A stretch of DNA of 64,000 nt from Flavobacterium sp. RSP15 (GCF_003968755.1 NZ_RYDL01000002.1:124001-188000), one strand, 5' to 3'; shown: positions 42,912 through 52,424, counted from the first letter of the stretch. Notes: a model not told the origin generated them from the sequence alone. A program made the numbers and translations.

Positions 42912-43376
42912 ATGAGCAATATCAGAATTACAAAACAATTTAGTTTCGAAACCGGACACGCCTTATATGGCTATGATGGGAAATGTAAAAATGTCCACGG
43001 ACATAGTTATAAATTGTCAGTAACGGTAATTGGAACCCCAATTTCAGATCGCTCTAATGTGAAATTTGGAATGGTGATTGACTTCACGGATTTAAAGAAA
43101 ATTGTAAAAGAAGAAATAGTAGATCAGTTTGACCATGCGACTGTTTTCAACGGAACAACCCCGCATATCGAATTGGCAAACGAATTAATAGTTCGCGGAC
43201 ACCATGTTATTTTAGTAGAGTACCAACCAACAAGCGAAAATATGGTAGTTGATTTTTCTCAAAGAATCATCAGAAGATTACCCGAAGGAATCACCCTTTT
43301 CTCTTTGAAATTACAAGAAACCGAATCTTCTTTCGCGGAATGGTTTGCCAGTGATAATGTGAAATCCATACTGTAA
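42912..43376 (+). CDS. queD: 6-carboxytetrahydropterin synthase (QueD/PTPS family)
   Basis: 154 residues. Zinc His ligands in SFETGHAL and NVHGHSYKLSV; active-site Glu near the C-terminus (LKLQETESSFAEW). It converts dihydroneopterin triphosphate to 6-carboxytetrahydropterin for queuosine synthesis; a 6-pyruvoyl-tetrahydropterin synthase role is the alternative. The next gene starts 4 bp downstream. Confidence 0.9.
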   Translation: MSNIRITKQFSFETGHALYGYDGKCKNVHGHSYKLSVTVIGTPISDRSNVKFGMVIDFTDLKKIVKEEIVDQFDHATVFNGTTPHIELANELIVRGHHVILVEYQPTSENMVVDFSQRIIRRLPEGITLFSLKLQETESSFAEWFASDNVKSIL

Positions 43377-43380
43377 CTTC

Positions 43381-44133
43381 ATGCAATTACACAATAACAA
43401 AAAAATATATTTTGCCTCCGACCAGCATTTTGGAGCACCAACACCCGAATTGAGTTTCCCGAGAGAACAAAAATTCGTAGCTTGGCTCGACGAAGTAAAA
43501 GACGATGCTGAAGCTATTTTTCTATTGGGCGATTTATTTGATTTTTGGTTCGAATACAAAACCGTAGTTCCAAAAGGGTTTATCCGTATTTTAGGTAAAT
43601 TGGCCGAAATCCGAGACAGTGGAATCCCTATTTATTTCTTCGTGGGAAACCATGATTTATGGATGGAAGATTATTTTCAGAAGGAATTGAACATTCCAGT
43701 TTTTCATGACAATCAAGAATATACTTTTGGAGATAAAACATTCCTTATTGGCCACGGTGATGGAAAAGGTCCTGGAGATCTAGGGTACAAACGCATGAAA
43801 AAAGTGTTTACCAATCCGTTTTTCAAATGGCTTTTCAGATGGTTGCATCCGGATATTGGAGTTAAACTGGCGCAATACCTGTCCGTAAAAAACAAACTGA
43901 TCTCTGGTGATGAAGATGTGACTTTTCTGGGTGAAGACAATGAATGGTTAATTCTGTATTCCAAAAGAAAATTGGAAACCAAACACTACAATTATCTTAT
44001 TTTTGGCCACCGCCATTTGCCTATGAAAGTAACAGTAGGAGAAAATGCTGAATATGTGAATCTAGGTGACTGGATTACGTATTTTACTTATGGTGTTTTT
44101 GATGGCGAGAATTTTGAGATTAAAAAGTATTAA
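43381..44133 (+). CDS. lpxH: UDP-2,3-diacylglucosamine diphosphatase
   Basis: 250 residues of the calcineurin-like phosphoesterase fold. Metal motifs in order: FASDQHFGAP (DxH), GDLFDFWFEY, GNHDLWMEDY, IGHGDGKG and FGHRHLPM. It hydrolyses UDP-2,3-diacylglucosamine to lipid X in lipid A synthesis at the inner membrane face. Cotranscribed with queD and followed by a small membrane protein gene 11 bp on. Confidence 0.92.
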   Translation: MQLHNNKKIYFASDQHFGAPTPELSFPREQKFVAWLDEVKDDAEAIFLLGDLFDFWFEYKTVVPKGFIRILGKLAEIRDSGIPIYFFVGNHDLWMEDYFQKELNIPVFHDNQEYTFGDKTFLIGHGDGKGPGDLGYKRMKKVFTNPFFKWLFRWLHPDIGVKLAQYLSVKNKLISGDEDVTFLGEDNEWLILYSKRKLETKHYNYLIFGHRHLPMKVTVGENAEYVNLGDWITYFTYGVFDGENFEIKKY

Positions 44134-44144
44134 GAAATTAAATT

Positions 44145-44351
44145 ATGAAAACTGAAAATAAAGTATCTAAATTTTTTATTCATTTAGGAATTATATTGTT
44201 GACTGTTGGTTTTTTATCTATCGACTTGGATGATTTTTCTTTTGAAAATAATAAAAAATCATATTTCAAAATTATCGTTGCAATTGTATCTTTCATGATT
44301 TCGTTTTACAGAATTCAAAACGAAAAACATACCAATCAAATTAAAAACTGA
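44145..44351 (+). CDS. Small two-segment membrane protein
   Basis: 68 residues with two hydrophobic stretches (FFIHLGIILLTVGFLSI and FKIIVAIVSFMISFY) and a basic, Asn-rich tail. I do not recognise the family. Spacing (11 bp after lpxH) suggests the same operon. Confidence 0.55.
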   Translation: MKTENKVSKFFIHLGIILLTVGFLSIDLDDFSFENNKKSYFKIIVAIVSFMISFYRIQNEKHTNQIKN

Positions 44352-44409
44352 AAAGTATATAAGAAAATACTTTTTGTATATTTTGCAATTATCGCAAATA
44401 AACCAATCC

Positions 44410-44766
44410 CTAATTCATACCCACACCATACAAATAATCATCTAGATTTATTTTAAACAAAGTGCCTTCTACCAAATCTTTTACGGCATCTAATTCTTCC
44501 ATGGAAACGGCCAAATCAATTTGGGAACAAGGTGTTTTTAGTAAAAATTTGTGGCATTTGTTTTTCAGTTCACAATCGTCGCAGCATCTGTTTTGGATGT
44601 AGCTGTCTTCAATACAACGCTTAAATAGTTGCAGTTCCTGTTGGGTAAAATAAAAGCCCATTTCTCTAAAAACCAATTGGACTTTGTCCAGTACAACGTC
44701 ATTATCTTTTCTCCAGTAGAAAGCCGTACCTAAATTGTTATGATATATTTGTTTTATTTCTTGCAT
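44410..44766 (-). CDS. Conserved hypothetical protein with Cys cluster
   Basis: 118 residues. Central CCDDCELKNKCHKFLLKTPC gives Cys spacing compatible with a zinc or iron-sulfur site; the start MQEIKQIYHNNLGTAFYWR has no signal peptide. Cytoplasmic. Family unknown to me, but the composition and regular frame support a real gene. It is alone on its strand, with an intergenic repeat beyond. Confidence 0.65.
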   Translation of the reverse strand: MQEIKQIYHNNLGTAFYWRKDNDVVLDKVQLVFREMGFYFTQQELQLFKRCIEDSYIQNRCCDDCELKNKCHKFLLKTPCSQIDLAVSMEELDAVKDLVEGTLFKINLDDYLYGVGMN

Positions 44767-44920
44767 GTTTCATTAGTTTGAAGCAAATATAAGTATTATT
44801 TATATTTGTTCTAAATAATAAAACATAAAAAAGCATAAAAGTTTGGTAAAATAATCTTGAGATTTTTTTAAAATAGCATGTTTAATGCCATTCTACTTTT
44901 GTAATAAACAACCGTGTAGT

Positions 44921-45019
44921 TTGTCATTTCGACGAAGGAGAAATCACATCAAGTTATTCAAATTGTGTGATTTCCCCTTGTCGGACACGAGTGATAGCAA
45001 ACTGGCGAAGCAATGACAA
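44921..45019. repeat. TTGTCATTTCGACGAAGGAG repeat, second copy
   Basis: Begins TTGTCATTTCGACGAAGGAG and ends with CAATGACAA-type sequence. The inner part GAAATCACA / TGTGATTTC forms a hairpin. Same family as 4639-4709. It fills most of the gap 44767-45021. Confidence 0.75.
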
Positions 45020-45021
45020 TA

Positions 45022-46290
45022 TTACTCGCTCTTTTCATGTTCCTCAATATCTTTTTGCAAGTCCAGTTTTCTAAAAGTAGGGAATACAGCTCCTGTAATA
45101 AATACGGTAATCAGTGTCATGGTTCCACCAAAGACCACTGCGCTAACAGTTCCCATCAGCTTTGCGGTTAATCCGCTTTCAAAAGCACCCAATTCATTAG
45201 AGGAACCCACAAATATAGAATTCACCGCTGCAACTCGGCCTCTCATGTGATCTGGTGTTTTCAATTGCAAAATAGTTTGGCGTATCACAACCGAAATCCC
45301 ATCGAAAACACCGCTTAAAAATAAAGCCGCAACTGATAACCAAAAAATCGATGAAAGTCCAAAAACGATAATACAAATCCCAAACGCAAAAATTGCCGAC
45401 AACAGTTTCATCCCCGCATTTTTGGTAAAAGGAATATAAGCGGATATTATTAGCATCAAAAATGCGCCAACTGCCGGTGCGGCTCTCAAAACACCAAATC
45501 CTTGCGGGCCTACTTTCAAAATATCCTGTGCAAAAATGGGTAACAGCGCTACAGCTCCTCCAAAAAGGACGGCAATCATATCTAGTGATAAAGCACCTAA
45601 AATCGTTTTATTGTTGTAGACAAACTTCACACCTTCCTTCAAACTTTCCATAATGGGTTCGCCAATTTTTGGATTCAAAATAGGTTTCGTTGCAATTTGG
45701 GTTAAAGCGATTAACGCAAAAAGTGAACACCCCAAAACGATGGACATGGACCAATGAACACCAATCCAATTGATCGAAAAACCGGCTACCGCAGGTCCTA
45801 AAACGGAACTTATTTGCCAAACAGAACTGCTCCAAGTGGCAGCATTGGGATATAATTTTTTAGGAACAATCAAAGACAAAAGAGAAAATATCGTCGGGCC
45901 AAGAAAAGCACGAACCAATCCGCCTAAAAACACGAAAAAGTAAATAGAATATAAAATAGTTTGGGTAGAAAAGTTTTTTATAAAGGGTGGCCATGTAAAT
46001 AAAAACAAGCCCAAACTAATAATTGAAAACCCTAATATGCATTTAAATAGCAATCCTTTTTTCTCTTTTTGATCGACTATATGTCCGGCAAATAAAGCCA
46101 TTGAAATGGCTGGAATAACTTCCATTAATCCAATAATTCCTAAGGACAACGGGTTTTTGGTTAAACTGTAGACTTCCCATTCAATGACAATAAATTGCAT
46201 CGACCAGCCAAAAACCATAGCAAAACGCAATAACAAAAAAATATTAAATTCTTTATACCGCAGTGCCGAATACGGGTCTTTTTTTTTCAT
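45022..46290 (-). CDS. MFS transporter (Enterobactin exporter EntS-like)
   Basis: 422 residues with about twelve hydrophobic segments. Typical motifs are FAGHIVDQKEKKG (motif A between segments 2 and 3) and the start FNIFLLLRFAMVFGWSMQFIVIEWEVYSLT. An efflux function is likely; substrate unknown. It follows recJ by 9 bp on the same strand and is probably cotranscribed. Confidence 0.85.
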   Translation of the reverse strand: MKKKDPYSALRYKEFNIFLLLRFAMVFGWSMQFIVIEWEVYSLTKNPLSLGIIGLMEVIPAISMALFAGHIVDQKEKKGLLFKCILGFSIISLGLFLFTWPPFIKNFSTQTILYSIYFFVFLGGLVRAFLGPTIFSLLSLIVPKKLYPNAATWSSSVWQISSVLGPAVAGFSINWIGVHWSMSIVLGCSLFALIALTQIATKPILNPKIGEPIMESLKEGVKFVYNNKTILGALSLDMIAVLFGGAVALLPIFAQDILKVGPQGFGVLRAAPAVGAFLMLIISAYIPFTKNAGMKLLSAIFAFGICIIVFGLSSIFWLSVAALFLSGVFDGISVVIRQTILQLKTPDHMRGRVAAVNSIFVGSSNELGAFESGLTAKLMGTVSAVVFGGTMTLITVFITGAVFPTFRKLDLQKDIEEHEKSE

Positions 46291-46299
46291 AACAAATAA

Positions 46300-47991
46300 T
46301 CATTCTTTAATATCTCGCAATCGCAATTGCAAGCTTATTTTTCCTTTCCATTCGTTTTCATCAATGCAATAGACCGCTTGAAAAGGTTTTTGATGCGTAG
46401 TCAGTTCCATTTTGTCACCTAAGTTAAAACCAATTGCAGCAATACCTTCGGAATTATTTTGTTTGACAAAAAGTTTTAGGTGTTCCTGATCTTGACCCAT
46501 AGGTTTTCCATAACCAGTGTCTTTGATGTTTTTAGTCAGGAAAATTGGCGTCATATTTTGTGGTCCGTACGGTTCAAATTGTTTCAGAATCCGGATTAAT
46601 TTTGGAGTAATATCCGCAAAATCAATCTCGGCATCAACTGCAATTTCGGGTGTCAACATATCCGAATGAATGGTTCTTTCCACTTCTTTTTCGAAAGCGT
46701 CTTTAAAGATTTGATAGTTTTCTGCCGCCAATGTCATTCCCGCAGCATACATGTGACCGCCAAATTGTTCCAAATATTCTGTACACGCTTCGAGTGCATT
46801 ATACACATCAAATCCTTTTACGGATCGTGCCGAAGCAGCATATTTATCGCCACTTTTGGTGAAAACAAGTGTTGGACGGTAATACGTTTCAATCAAACGG
46901 GAAGCAACAATTCCTATTACTCCTTTGTGCCAATCTTCTTGAAAAACTACGGAAGTAAAACGTTCTTTTTCATTATTTTCCTCAATCTGTTGCAACGCTT
47001 CTTTGGTAATTAATTTATCTAAATCTTTTCGTTCAGAATTATATGCCTCAATTTCAGAAGCAAATTGTTGGGCTTGCTCAAAATTAAATTCGGTTAGTAA
47101 TTCTACCGCATGATTGCCGTGTTTGATCCGTCCGGCAGCGTTTATTCTGGGAGCGATGATGAAAACAACATCGGTAATGTCTAAGGTTTGTTTTTTTATC
47201 TGGTGAATGATGGCTTTGATTCCTGGTCTTGGGTCAGTGTTGATGACTTGCAGTCCAAAGTAAGCCAGCACCCGATTTTCTCCGGTCATCGGAACGATAT
47301 CAGCGGCAATGGCAGCCGATACTAAATCCAAATACGGAACCAAATCCTCAATTGTCTGGTTTCGGTTGACACCCAAAGCCTGAATCAATTTGAAACCTAT
47401 TCCGCAACCACACAACTCATCATAAGGATAATTACAATCATCACGTTTTGGATCGAGAACAGCAACGGCTTCAGGCAGAGAATTTCCTGGTCTATGGTGG
47501 TCACAAATGATAAAATCGATGTTTTTTGCTTTGGCATACCCCACATGATCAATGGATTTTATACCACAATCCAAAGCGATGATAAGTGAAAATCCATTGT
47601 CATCAGCAAAGTCAATACCTTTGAATGAAATGCCATAACCTTCTCCATAACGATCCGGAATGTAGGTCGCCACGTTTGGATAATAGGTTTTTAAATAGGA
47701 AGAAACGAGAGAAACTGCGGTGGTACCATCGACATCATAATCGCCAAAAACAAGAATATTTTCTTCGTTTTCAATCGCTTTTTCGATTCGGGCTACTGCT
47801 TTTTCCATATCTTTCATCAAGTACGGATCGTGCAAATCAGCTAAACTCGGACGAAAAAATCGTTTGGCATCTTCAAAAGTTTCAATGCCGCGTTGTACTA
47901 ATAAAGTGGCCACAAAATCTTCTACATTCAATGCTTTCGCCAAATGTTGAACGGCATTTTCGGAAGGTTTTGGTTTTAGGGTCCAACGCAT
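46300..47991 (-). CDS. recJ: Single-stranded-DNA-specific exonuclease RecJ
   Basis: 563 residues, a normal RecJ length. DHH-family motifs are seen: VFGDYDVDGTTAV (about 81-93), ALDCGIKS, IICDHHRPGN and DLVSAAIAADIVPM; the DHHA1 part has GGHMYAAGMTL. It degrades ssDNA 5' to 3' in recombination and repair. First gene of a recJ-MFS unit. Confidence 0.96.
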   Translation of the reverse strand: MRWTLKPKPSENAVQHLAKALNVEDFVATLLVQRGIETFEDAKRFFRPSLADLHDPYLMKDMEKAVARIEKAIENEENILVFGDYDVDGTTAVSLVSSYLKTYYPNVATYIPDRYGEGYGISFKGIDFADDNGFSLIIALDCGIKSIDHVGYAKAKNIDFIICDHHRPGNSLPEAVAVLDPKRDDCNYPYDELCGCGIGFKLIQALGVNRNQTIEDLVPYLDLVSAAIAADIVPMTGENRVLAYFGLQVINTDPRPGIKAIIHQIKKQTLDITDVVFIIAPRINAAGRIKHGNHAVELLTEFNFEQAQQFASEIEAYNSERKDLDKLITKEALQQIEENNEKERFTSVVFQEDWHKGVIGIVASRLIETYYRPTLVFTKSGDKYAASARSVKGFDVYNALEACTEYLEQFGGHMYAAGMTLAAENYQIFKDAFEKEVERTIHSDMLTPEIAVDAEIDFADITPKLIRILKQFEPYGPQNMTPIFLTKNIKDTGYGKPMGQDQEHLKLFVKQNNSEGIAAIGFNLGDKMELTTHQKPFQAVYCIDENEWKGKISLQLRLRDIKE

Positions 47992-48029
47992 ATTGATTAG
48001 GAATTATAAAATTGTATTAGGAATTTTGT

Positions 48030-48081
48030 CAGGTCGAGCGCAGTCGAGACCAACTGATGTGTCTCGACTGCGCTCGACCTG
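48030..48081. repeat. 21-bp perfect hairpin (GTCGAGCGCAGTCGAGAC type)
   Basis: Two arms of 21 nt (48030-48050 and 48061-48081), each containing GGTCGAGCGCAGTCGAGAC or its complement, around a 10-nt loop. A mobile intergenic palindrome family of flavobacteria, here between HopJ and recJ. Confidence 0.88.
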
Positions 48082-48097
48082 AGATCGGATTGTAATT

Positions 48098-48442
48098 TTA
48101 TTTTGAAACCAAAGCACTTCCGTAAAATGCAATTCCATCCCATCCGGTTTTCATGAAATTGCGGATGTTTTGGTGATCTGTTCCGTTTGGATTTTGCAAA
48201 ACATCTTCGTAATAATACGCTCCAAAACAGGCTAATGTTGCTGCTTCTGATAAACTTTGAATTTCAGCGAAAGCGAACAACTTGCAAGATCCTGAATTTT
48301 CTCCAGCTGCATTGTGTTGCAAACCATTCTCAAATGCTGTAGGAGTAAAATCGTAGTTATCTTCAATTGTTGCGATGGTTTCTGCAAACGTGATCATTTC
48401 TGGCGTTTGCTTTAATTTATCTAAAAAGGATTCTAAATTCAT
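48098..48442 (-). CDS. HopJ family protein
   Basis: 114 residues. The family pattern is clear: FLDKLKQTPEMITFAETIATIEDNYDFTPTAFENG near the N-terminus and SCKLFAFA...ATLACFGAYYYEDVL in the middle. The name comes from a Pseudomonas type III effector, but these proteins are widespread in bacteria without such systems and probably have a housekeeping role. 13 bp after rsmI on the same strand. Confidence 0.88.
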   Translation of the reverse strand: MNLESFLDKLKQTPEMITFAETIATIEDNYDFTPTAFENGLQHNAAGENSGSCKLFAFAEIQSLSEAATLACFGAYYYEDVLQNPNGTDHQNIRNFMKTGWDGIAFYGSALVSK

Positions 48443-48455
48443 AGTTTTTTATGGG

Positions 48456-49169
48456 TTATTCTTCTTCCGAAAATTTACTTTTTTTAGGTTCTTTAGTGAT
48501 AGTTTTTCCACTGATCACGACGACAATTTCACCTCTTGGTGCTATTTTATTAAAATGATCGACCACTTCTTTCACGCTTCCGCGAACATTTTCTTCGTGT
48601 AGTTTGGATAATTCTCTGGAAACCGATATTTGGCGGTCTTCGCCAAAAAAAGTAATGAATTCCGCTAAAGTTTTTACTAATTTATGTGGAGAAACATATA
48701 AAATCATCGTTCTGGTTTCTTCTGCCAACGCTAAATATCTAGTTTGCCGTCCTTTTTTATCAGGCAAAAAACCTTCGAAAACAAATTTATCATTGGGTAA
48801 ACCGCTGTTGACTAATGCCGGAACAAACGCCGTTGCACCCGGTAAACATTCCACATCAATTCCGTTTTCAACACAAGCGCGGGTCAGTAAAAAACCAGGA
48901 TCAGAAATCGCTGGCGTTCCTGCATCTGAGATTAAGGCGATATTTTCTCCGGCTTTTAACCTCGAAATTAAATTCTCGATGGTTTTGTGTTCGTTGTGCA
49001 TGTGATGGCTGTACATGTGGGTGCCAATTTCGAAATGCTTTAACAATTTTCCGCTTGTACGCGTATCTTCGGCGAGAATCAAATCGACTTCTTTAAGAAT
49101 CCGAATCGCTCGAAAAGTCATATCTTCGAGATTGCCAATAGGCGTAGGAACGATGTATAATTTTGACAT
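48456..49169 (-). CDS. rsmI: 16S rRNA (cytidine(1402)-2'-O)-methyltransferase
   Basis: 237 residues from MSKLYIVPTPIGNLEDMTFRA; a start 21 bp upstream is possible but adds non-family residues. SAM-binding tetrapyrrole-methylase fold: AEDTRTSGKLLKHF, ALISDAGTPAISDPGF and LPGATAFVPAL. It 2'-O-methylates C1402 in the ribosomal decoding centre. Upstream of HopJ in the same unit. Confidence 0.94.
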   Translation of the reverse strand: MSKLYIVPTPIGNLEDMTFRAIRILKEVDLILAEDTRTSGKLLKHFEIGTHMYSHHMHNEHKTIENLISRLKAGENIALISDAGTPAISDPGFLLTRACVENGIDVECLPGATAFVPALVNSGLPNDKFVFEGFLPDKKGRQTRYLALAEETRTMILYVSPHKLVKTLAEFITFFGEDRQISVSRELSKLHEENVRGSVKEVVDHFNKIAPRGEIVVVISGKTITKEPKKSKFSEEE

Positions 49170-49246
49170 AGATAAAATAATTAAATACAAAATTTAAAGA
49201 AAGTCTGTATTTGTTCAAATGTATATTCAGAACAATTCAAGGCGAT

Positions 49247-50326
49247 TTACAAAAATTTTTTCTCTATAATATCCATAAAACGTTCTTCATACTCTTGTTT
49301 TCCTTCCCAGTTCTTATAGTCCGGTTTTACCATTTCCTGGATAAAATCTCTGGTTTCATAGAAAGTATCAAATGTGATTAATTGATTTAAAACGCGGTTG
49401 TAATCTTCGCTGCTGTTTCCAAAAAGATGTTTTATAAAAGCAATGCGGTCATTTAAATCGATATTGATTCCTTTGGCTAATTTTTCGTTCAGCGAAACTA
49501 TTTTTGGCTCTACTTTTTCGGTTGGTGCTGCGGGAGTACTTTCTGATTCCGGTTCTTCAGGTTGTAGATTTTCTTTTGGAGTTTCAATAACTATTGCTGT
49601 TGGAATGTTATCTACTTGCTGTTTTTTTACAAAAAGCGTGTCGTGATAATTGCCTCCTAATAAATCCTCAAAAGAGATTTGCACCGCTTGCGCTTTCTTT
49701 GGCATTTCCAATTCCGTCTGCGTTTCTTCTTCCTGTGATAATTCAAAAGCAGGTTCAAAAGGCGCTTCCGGTTCTGCTGTCTCATCCTCCGCTTCCGTTT
49801 CCGTAGCAACAACTATTTCGCTCTCGACTACCGTTTCCTCTTCTTTTTCATGCTCCTCAAGTAGCGCTTCGGCTTGCTCTAAAGGCATTTCGATAGTTTT
49901 CTCAGCAGCTGCTTCCTCAATAATTATTTCCTCTTCAGGAATTTTATCAGCTTCATTTTCTTGGACTTCCACGGCACTTTCTTCCTCCGTTGCAACTGGA
50001 TCCGGTTCCTCTGAAGGAGTTATTTCTTGGGTTTGTTCCAAAGTCGTTTCTACTGTTTCTTCAACTATTGTTTCTTCTAGTACCGTAACTGTTTGTGGTT
50101 GAACGGAATCAGTTGTATCAAAAACAGCTGCGATTTCTCTACTGATTTCCGTTATGCCAATGGTTGGTTTTGCTTCACTGAAATGTTCGTCCACAAATCG
50201 TAAGACAGAAAGTTTTTCGTATAACTTCTGTGTTTCCAGATATAATTGATTGATATCCGATTTATTTTTTAGCTGTAATATTCTGTGAGCAATGCTGATT
50301 AAATCGGCTTCCAATTTTTTTTTCAT
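49247..50326 (-). CDS. Acidic Glu-rich hypothetical protein
   Basis: 359 residues in three parts: an N-terminal helical segment (about 1-70), a long Glu/Thr/Val-rich low-complexity linker (about 75-210) with many EEE runs, and a folded C-terminal region (about 275-359, GINIDLNDRIAFIKHLFGNSSEDYNRVLNQL...) that resembles a domain common in flavobacterial proteins. No signal peptide. The function is unknown to me. The linker gives strong open shadows on the opposite strand (49650-50102). Confidence 0.75.
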   Translation of the reverse strand: MKKKLEADLISIAHRILQLKNKSDINQLYLETQKLYEKLSVLRFVDEHFSEAKPTIGITEISREIAAVFDTTDSVQPQTVTVLEETIVEETVETTLEQTQEITPSEEPDPVATEEESAVEVQENEADKIPEEEIIIEEAAAEKTIEMPLEQAEALLEEHEKEEETVVESEIVVATETEAEDETAEPEAPFEPAFELSQEEETQTELEMPKKAQAVQISFEDLLGGNYHDTLFVKKQQVDNIPTAIVIETPKENLQPEEPESESTPAAPTEKVEPKIVSLNEKLAKGINIDLNDRIAFIKHLFGNSSEDYNRVLNQLITFDTFYETRDFIQEMVKPDYKNWEGKQEYEERFMDIIEKKFL

Positions 50327-50574
50327 GTCTGTTGAAATTATAGGGTGTTAAGCGGGTCTTTTTTGATGCGTTTTCGTATTCCGTTTGATATCGTCCCAAG
50401 AAAAGGGAATCTTTGTGAACACGATTTTTATTTTTTTAAATAAGTGCTCTCGAATCTCCCATTTGATATAAATTTTATACTTTTGAAACGACGTAAAAGT
50501 ATACAATTTTTAAGTCGGTTTCTTTATTATAAAGTAATAAAAACTATTCATTTTTTAAGTCAGAAAAATACAAA

Positions 50575-51165
50575 ATGTTTCTCGAAAATACAGTAAATCA
50601 CAAAGAACAATTTGGTTGGATCGAAGTCATTTGTGGCTCCATGTTTTCGGGTAAAACCGAAGAATTGATCCGTCGTTTGAGAAGAGCGCAATTTGCCAAG
50701 CAAAAAGTCGAAATTTTCAAACCAGCAATCGACACCCGCTATGATGATGAAATGGTGGTCTCTCATGATGCTAATGAAATCCGTTCTACGCCCGTTCCCG
50801 CTGCCGCAAATATTGCAATTTTGGCGCAAGGTTGTGATGTAGTGGGCATTGACGAAGCACAGTTTTTCGATGACGAAATTGTCAAGATCTGTAACGATTT
50901 GGCCAATCAGGGAATCCGTGTTATCGTGGCCGGATTGGATATGGATTTCAAGGGAAATCCTTTTGGCCCGATGCCTGCTTTAATGGCAACTGCTGAATAT
51001 GTAACCAAAGTCCATGCCGTGTGTACCCGCACGGGAAATCTCGCGAATTACAGTTTCCGCAAAACCGACAATGACAAACTCGTCATGCTGGGCGAAACCG
51101 AAGAATACGAACCATTGAGCCGTGCTGCGTATTATCATGCGATGCGGAAAGATCAGGAGAAGTAA
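50575..51165 (+). CDS. tdk: Thymidine kinase (class II)
   Basis: 196 residues. P-loop [11 protein letters not shown] (about 22-32), [13 protein letters not shown] (catalytic Glu) and [19 protein letters not shown]. It phosphorylates thymidine for salvage. The zinc ribbon normally made by two Cys pairs is reduced: only [13 protein letters not shown] with one Cys remains, so zinc binding is probably lost, as seen in related species. Stands alone. Confidence 0.94.
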   Translation: MFLENTVNHKEQFGWIEVICGSMFSGKTEELIRRLRRAQFAKQKVEIFKPAIDTRYDDEMVVSHDANEIRSTPVPAAANIAILAQGCDVVGIDEAQFFDDEIVKICNDLANQGIRVIVAGLDMDFKGNPFGPMPALMATAEYVTKVHAVCTRTGNLANYSFRKTDNDKLVMLGETEEYEPLSRAAYYHAMRKDQEK

Positions 51166-51586
51166 ATCCTCTCCCCTTCTTAATTCCATTTTTTTCTGAA
51201 ATTCCCAAGTTAGATAATTCACAAACGAATAGGTTTTATTTAAATCCAATAAATTAATGTCTGTTATCACAACTATTCCTTTTTAACAAAACTACAAAAA
51301 AAGGATTCTCGTGGAATAACTTTGTTAAATTGATTCCTGCTATAACTGGCAAATAGAATTTAGTCTGCACGGTTAAACTATATTTGAGACCAATAATCCT
51401 AAATCTGCAACTCTGATAGCAATAAAACAGGTGTTGTGGTATCAATAACTTGATAAATATCAGATATTTTTTTAAATATTGGTTTTAAGACATGCTACCA
51501 TAAAAGTACATGCCTGACTCCCAATAATCACTTTTTAAACAAAATAGGTTAGACTATTCAAAATTTGATGCGTATTGACTTAAAAA
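51166..51586. other. Noncoding gap between convergent tdk and thioredoxin-like gene
   Basis: 421 bp, A/T-rich, with no frame longer than chance, no clear terminator hairpin and no recognised repeat. Nothing supported. Confidence 0.6.
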
Positions 51587-52192
51587 TTACACCTCTAAAT
51601 TAACCATTAAACCAATCAACTCGTTTTGGGTTGTTATCCCTTTATCGTGCAAATACCAGAGTTGTAAGTTGGTTTTTAAAGTTTCGTCAATAACGCCAAA
51701 TTCTTTTTTATAATCCGCAACCAAATCAGCAGCAGCTTTAGGTCTTGGTCCCCAACTACCGAGTATAGCGCCTGTTGTTTTAGCGACAACGATCAATATA
51801 GGAATTGATTTTTTTTTGTTCGTCAGATATAAGTTCATTAGTTTTTCATTTTCATCACGCAGCACAATTCTCAAGTCAATTTTGCCAGATTGCACTGCCA
51901 TTGTATTCATGATTGGCAACAACTGAGCAGCATCTCCGCACCAACCTTCTGAAATTACTACCCAAATGTATTCACTTTTTAGATTCTTTAACTTAATCTG
52001 ATTTTCTTCCGTAATTGTAATGGTTTTGTCCAAACGATGCATACGGGTTTCATTCAGGGTGCTATACTGCGTCAAATTTTCGGATTGTTCCTTTCCTGTG
52101 GATTTTCCTTCCAATATTAAATCTGAAATAAGTTTTCTGTAATCGGTATAGGAATGACTGTTAAATAATGCTTTAGCTACAGGAATTTTCAT
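51587..52192 (-). CDS. Thioredoxin-fold protein with single active-site Cys
   Basis: 201 residues with a thioredoxin-like core (YIWVVISEGWCGDAAQLLPIMNTMA, about 95-119). The CxxC motif is CGDA, so only the first Cys remains; monothiol chemistry or a non-redox role is expected. IPILIVVAKTTGAILGSWGPRP contains the cis-Pro segment. No signal peptide, so cytoplasmic. The family is common in Bacteroidota; its function is unclear. Confidence 0.85.
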   Translation of the reverse strand: MKIPVAKALFNSHSYTDYRKLISDLILEGKSTGKEQSENLTQYSTLNETRMHRLDKTITITEENQIKLKNLKSEYIWVVISEGWCGDAAQLLPIMNTMAVQSGKIDLRIVLRDENEKLMNLYLTNKKKSIPILIVVAKTTGAILGSWGPRPKAAADLVADYKKEFGVIDETLKTNLQLWYLHDKGITTQNELIGLMVNLEV

Positions 52193-52424
52193 AATACGTA
52201 AGTTGTTTACACAAAGTTAGCATAAAATTGGCCTATAAAGATGACTTAAGTAATAACCATGGTATAATGTCGTATTTTAAAATCAGGATAAAATCATGTA
52301 ACAATCTGATTTAAAGCTGTTTTACTTAAAGTTAATTCTTTTGACTTTACGACTTTTAAACTTTCGACTTACTTATATCAGTTTCAATTCTACAAAAAGT
52401 GTATTTTTATCCTAAATTACAAAG
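52193..52424. other. Spacer with repeat of GACTTT type
   Basis: About 230 bp containing TTTGACTTTACGACTTTTAA and ACTTTCGACTTA, related to the sdhA-sdhB spacer. No coding sequence. Confidence 0.5.

Noticed and set aside
48098..48442. Type III secretion effector (HopJ name)
   Set aside because: No type III secretion genes are present, and the family is widespread in non-pathogenic bacteria; the name is historical.
49650..50102. 150-codon Ser-rich frame on the plus strand
   Set aside because: It is the complement of the Glu-rich linker of the minus-strand gene at 49247-50326: GAA/GAG codons read as TTC/CTC/TCT in reverse, giving a long Ser-rich shadow.
51166..51586. Hidden gene in the tdk-thioredoxin gap
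   Set aside because: No frame with a start and protein-like composition on either strand; only short interrupted frames.
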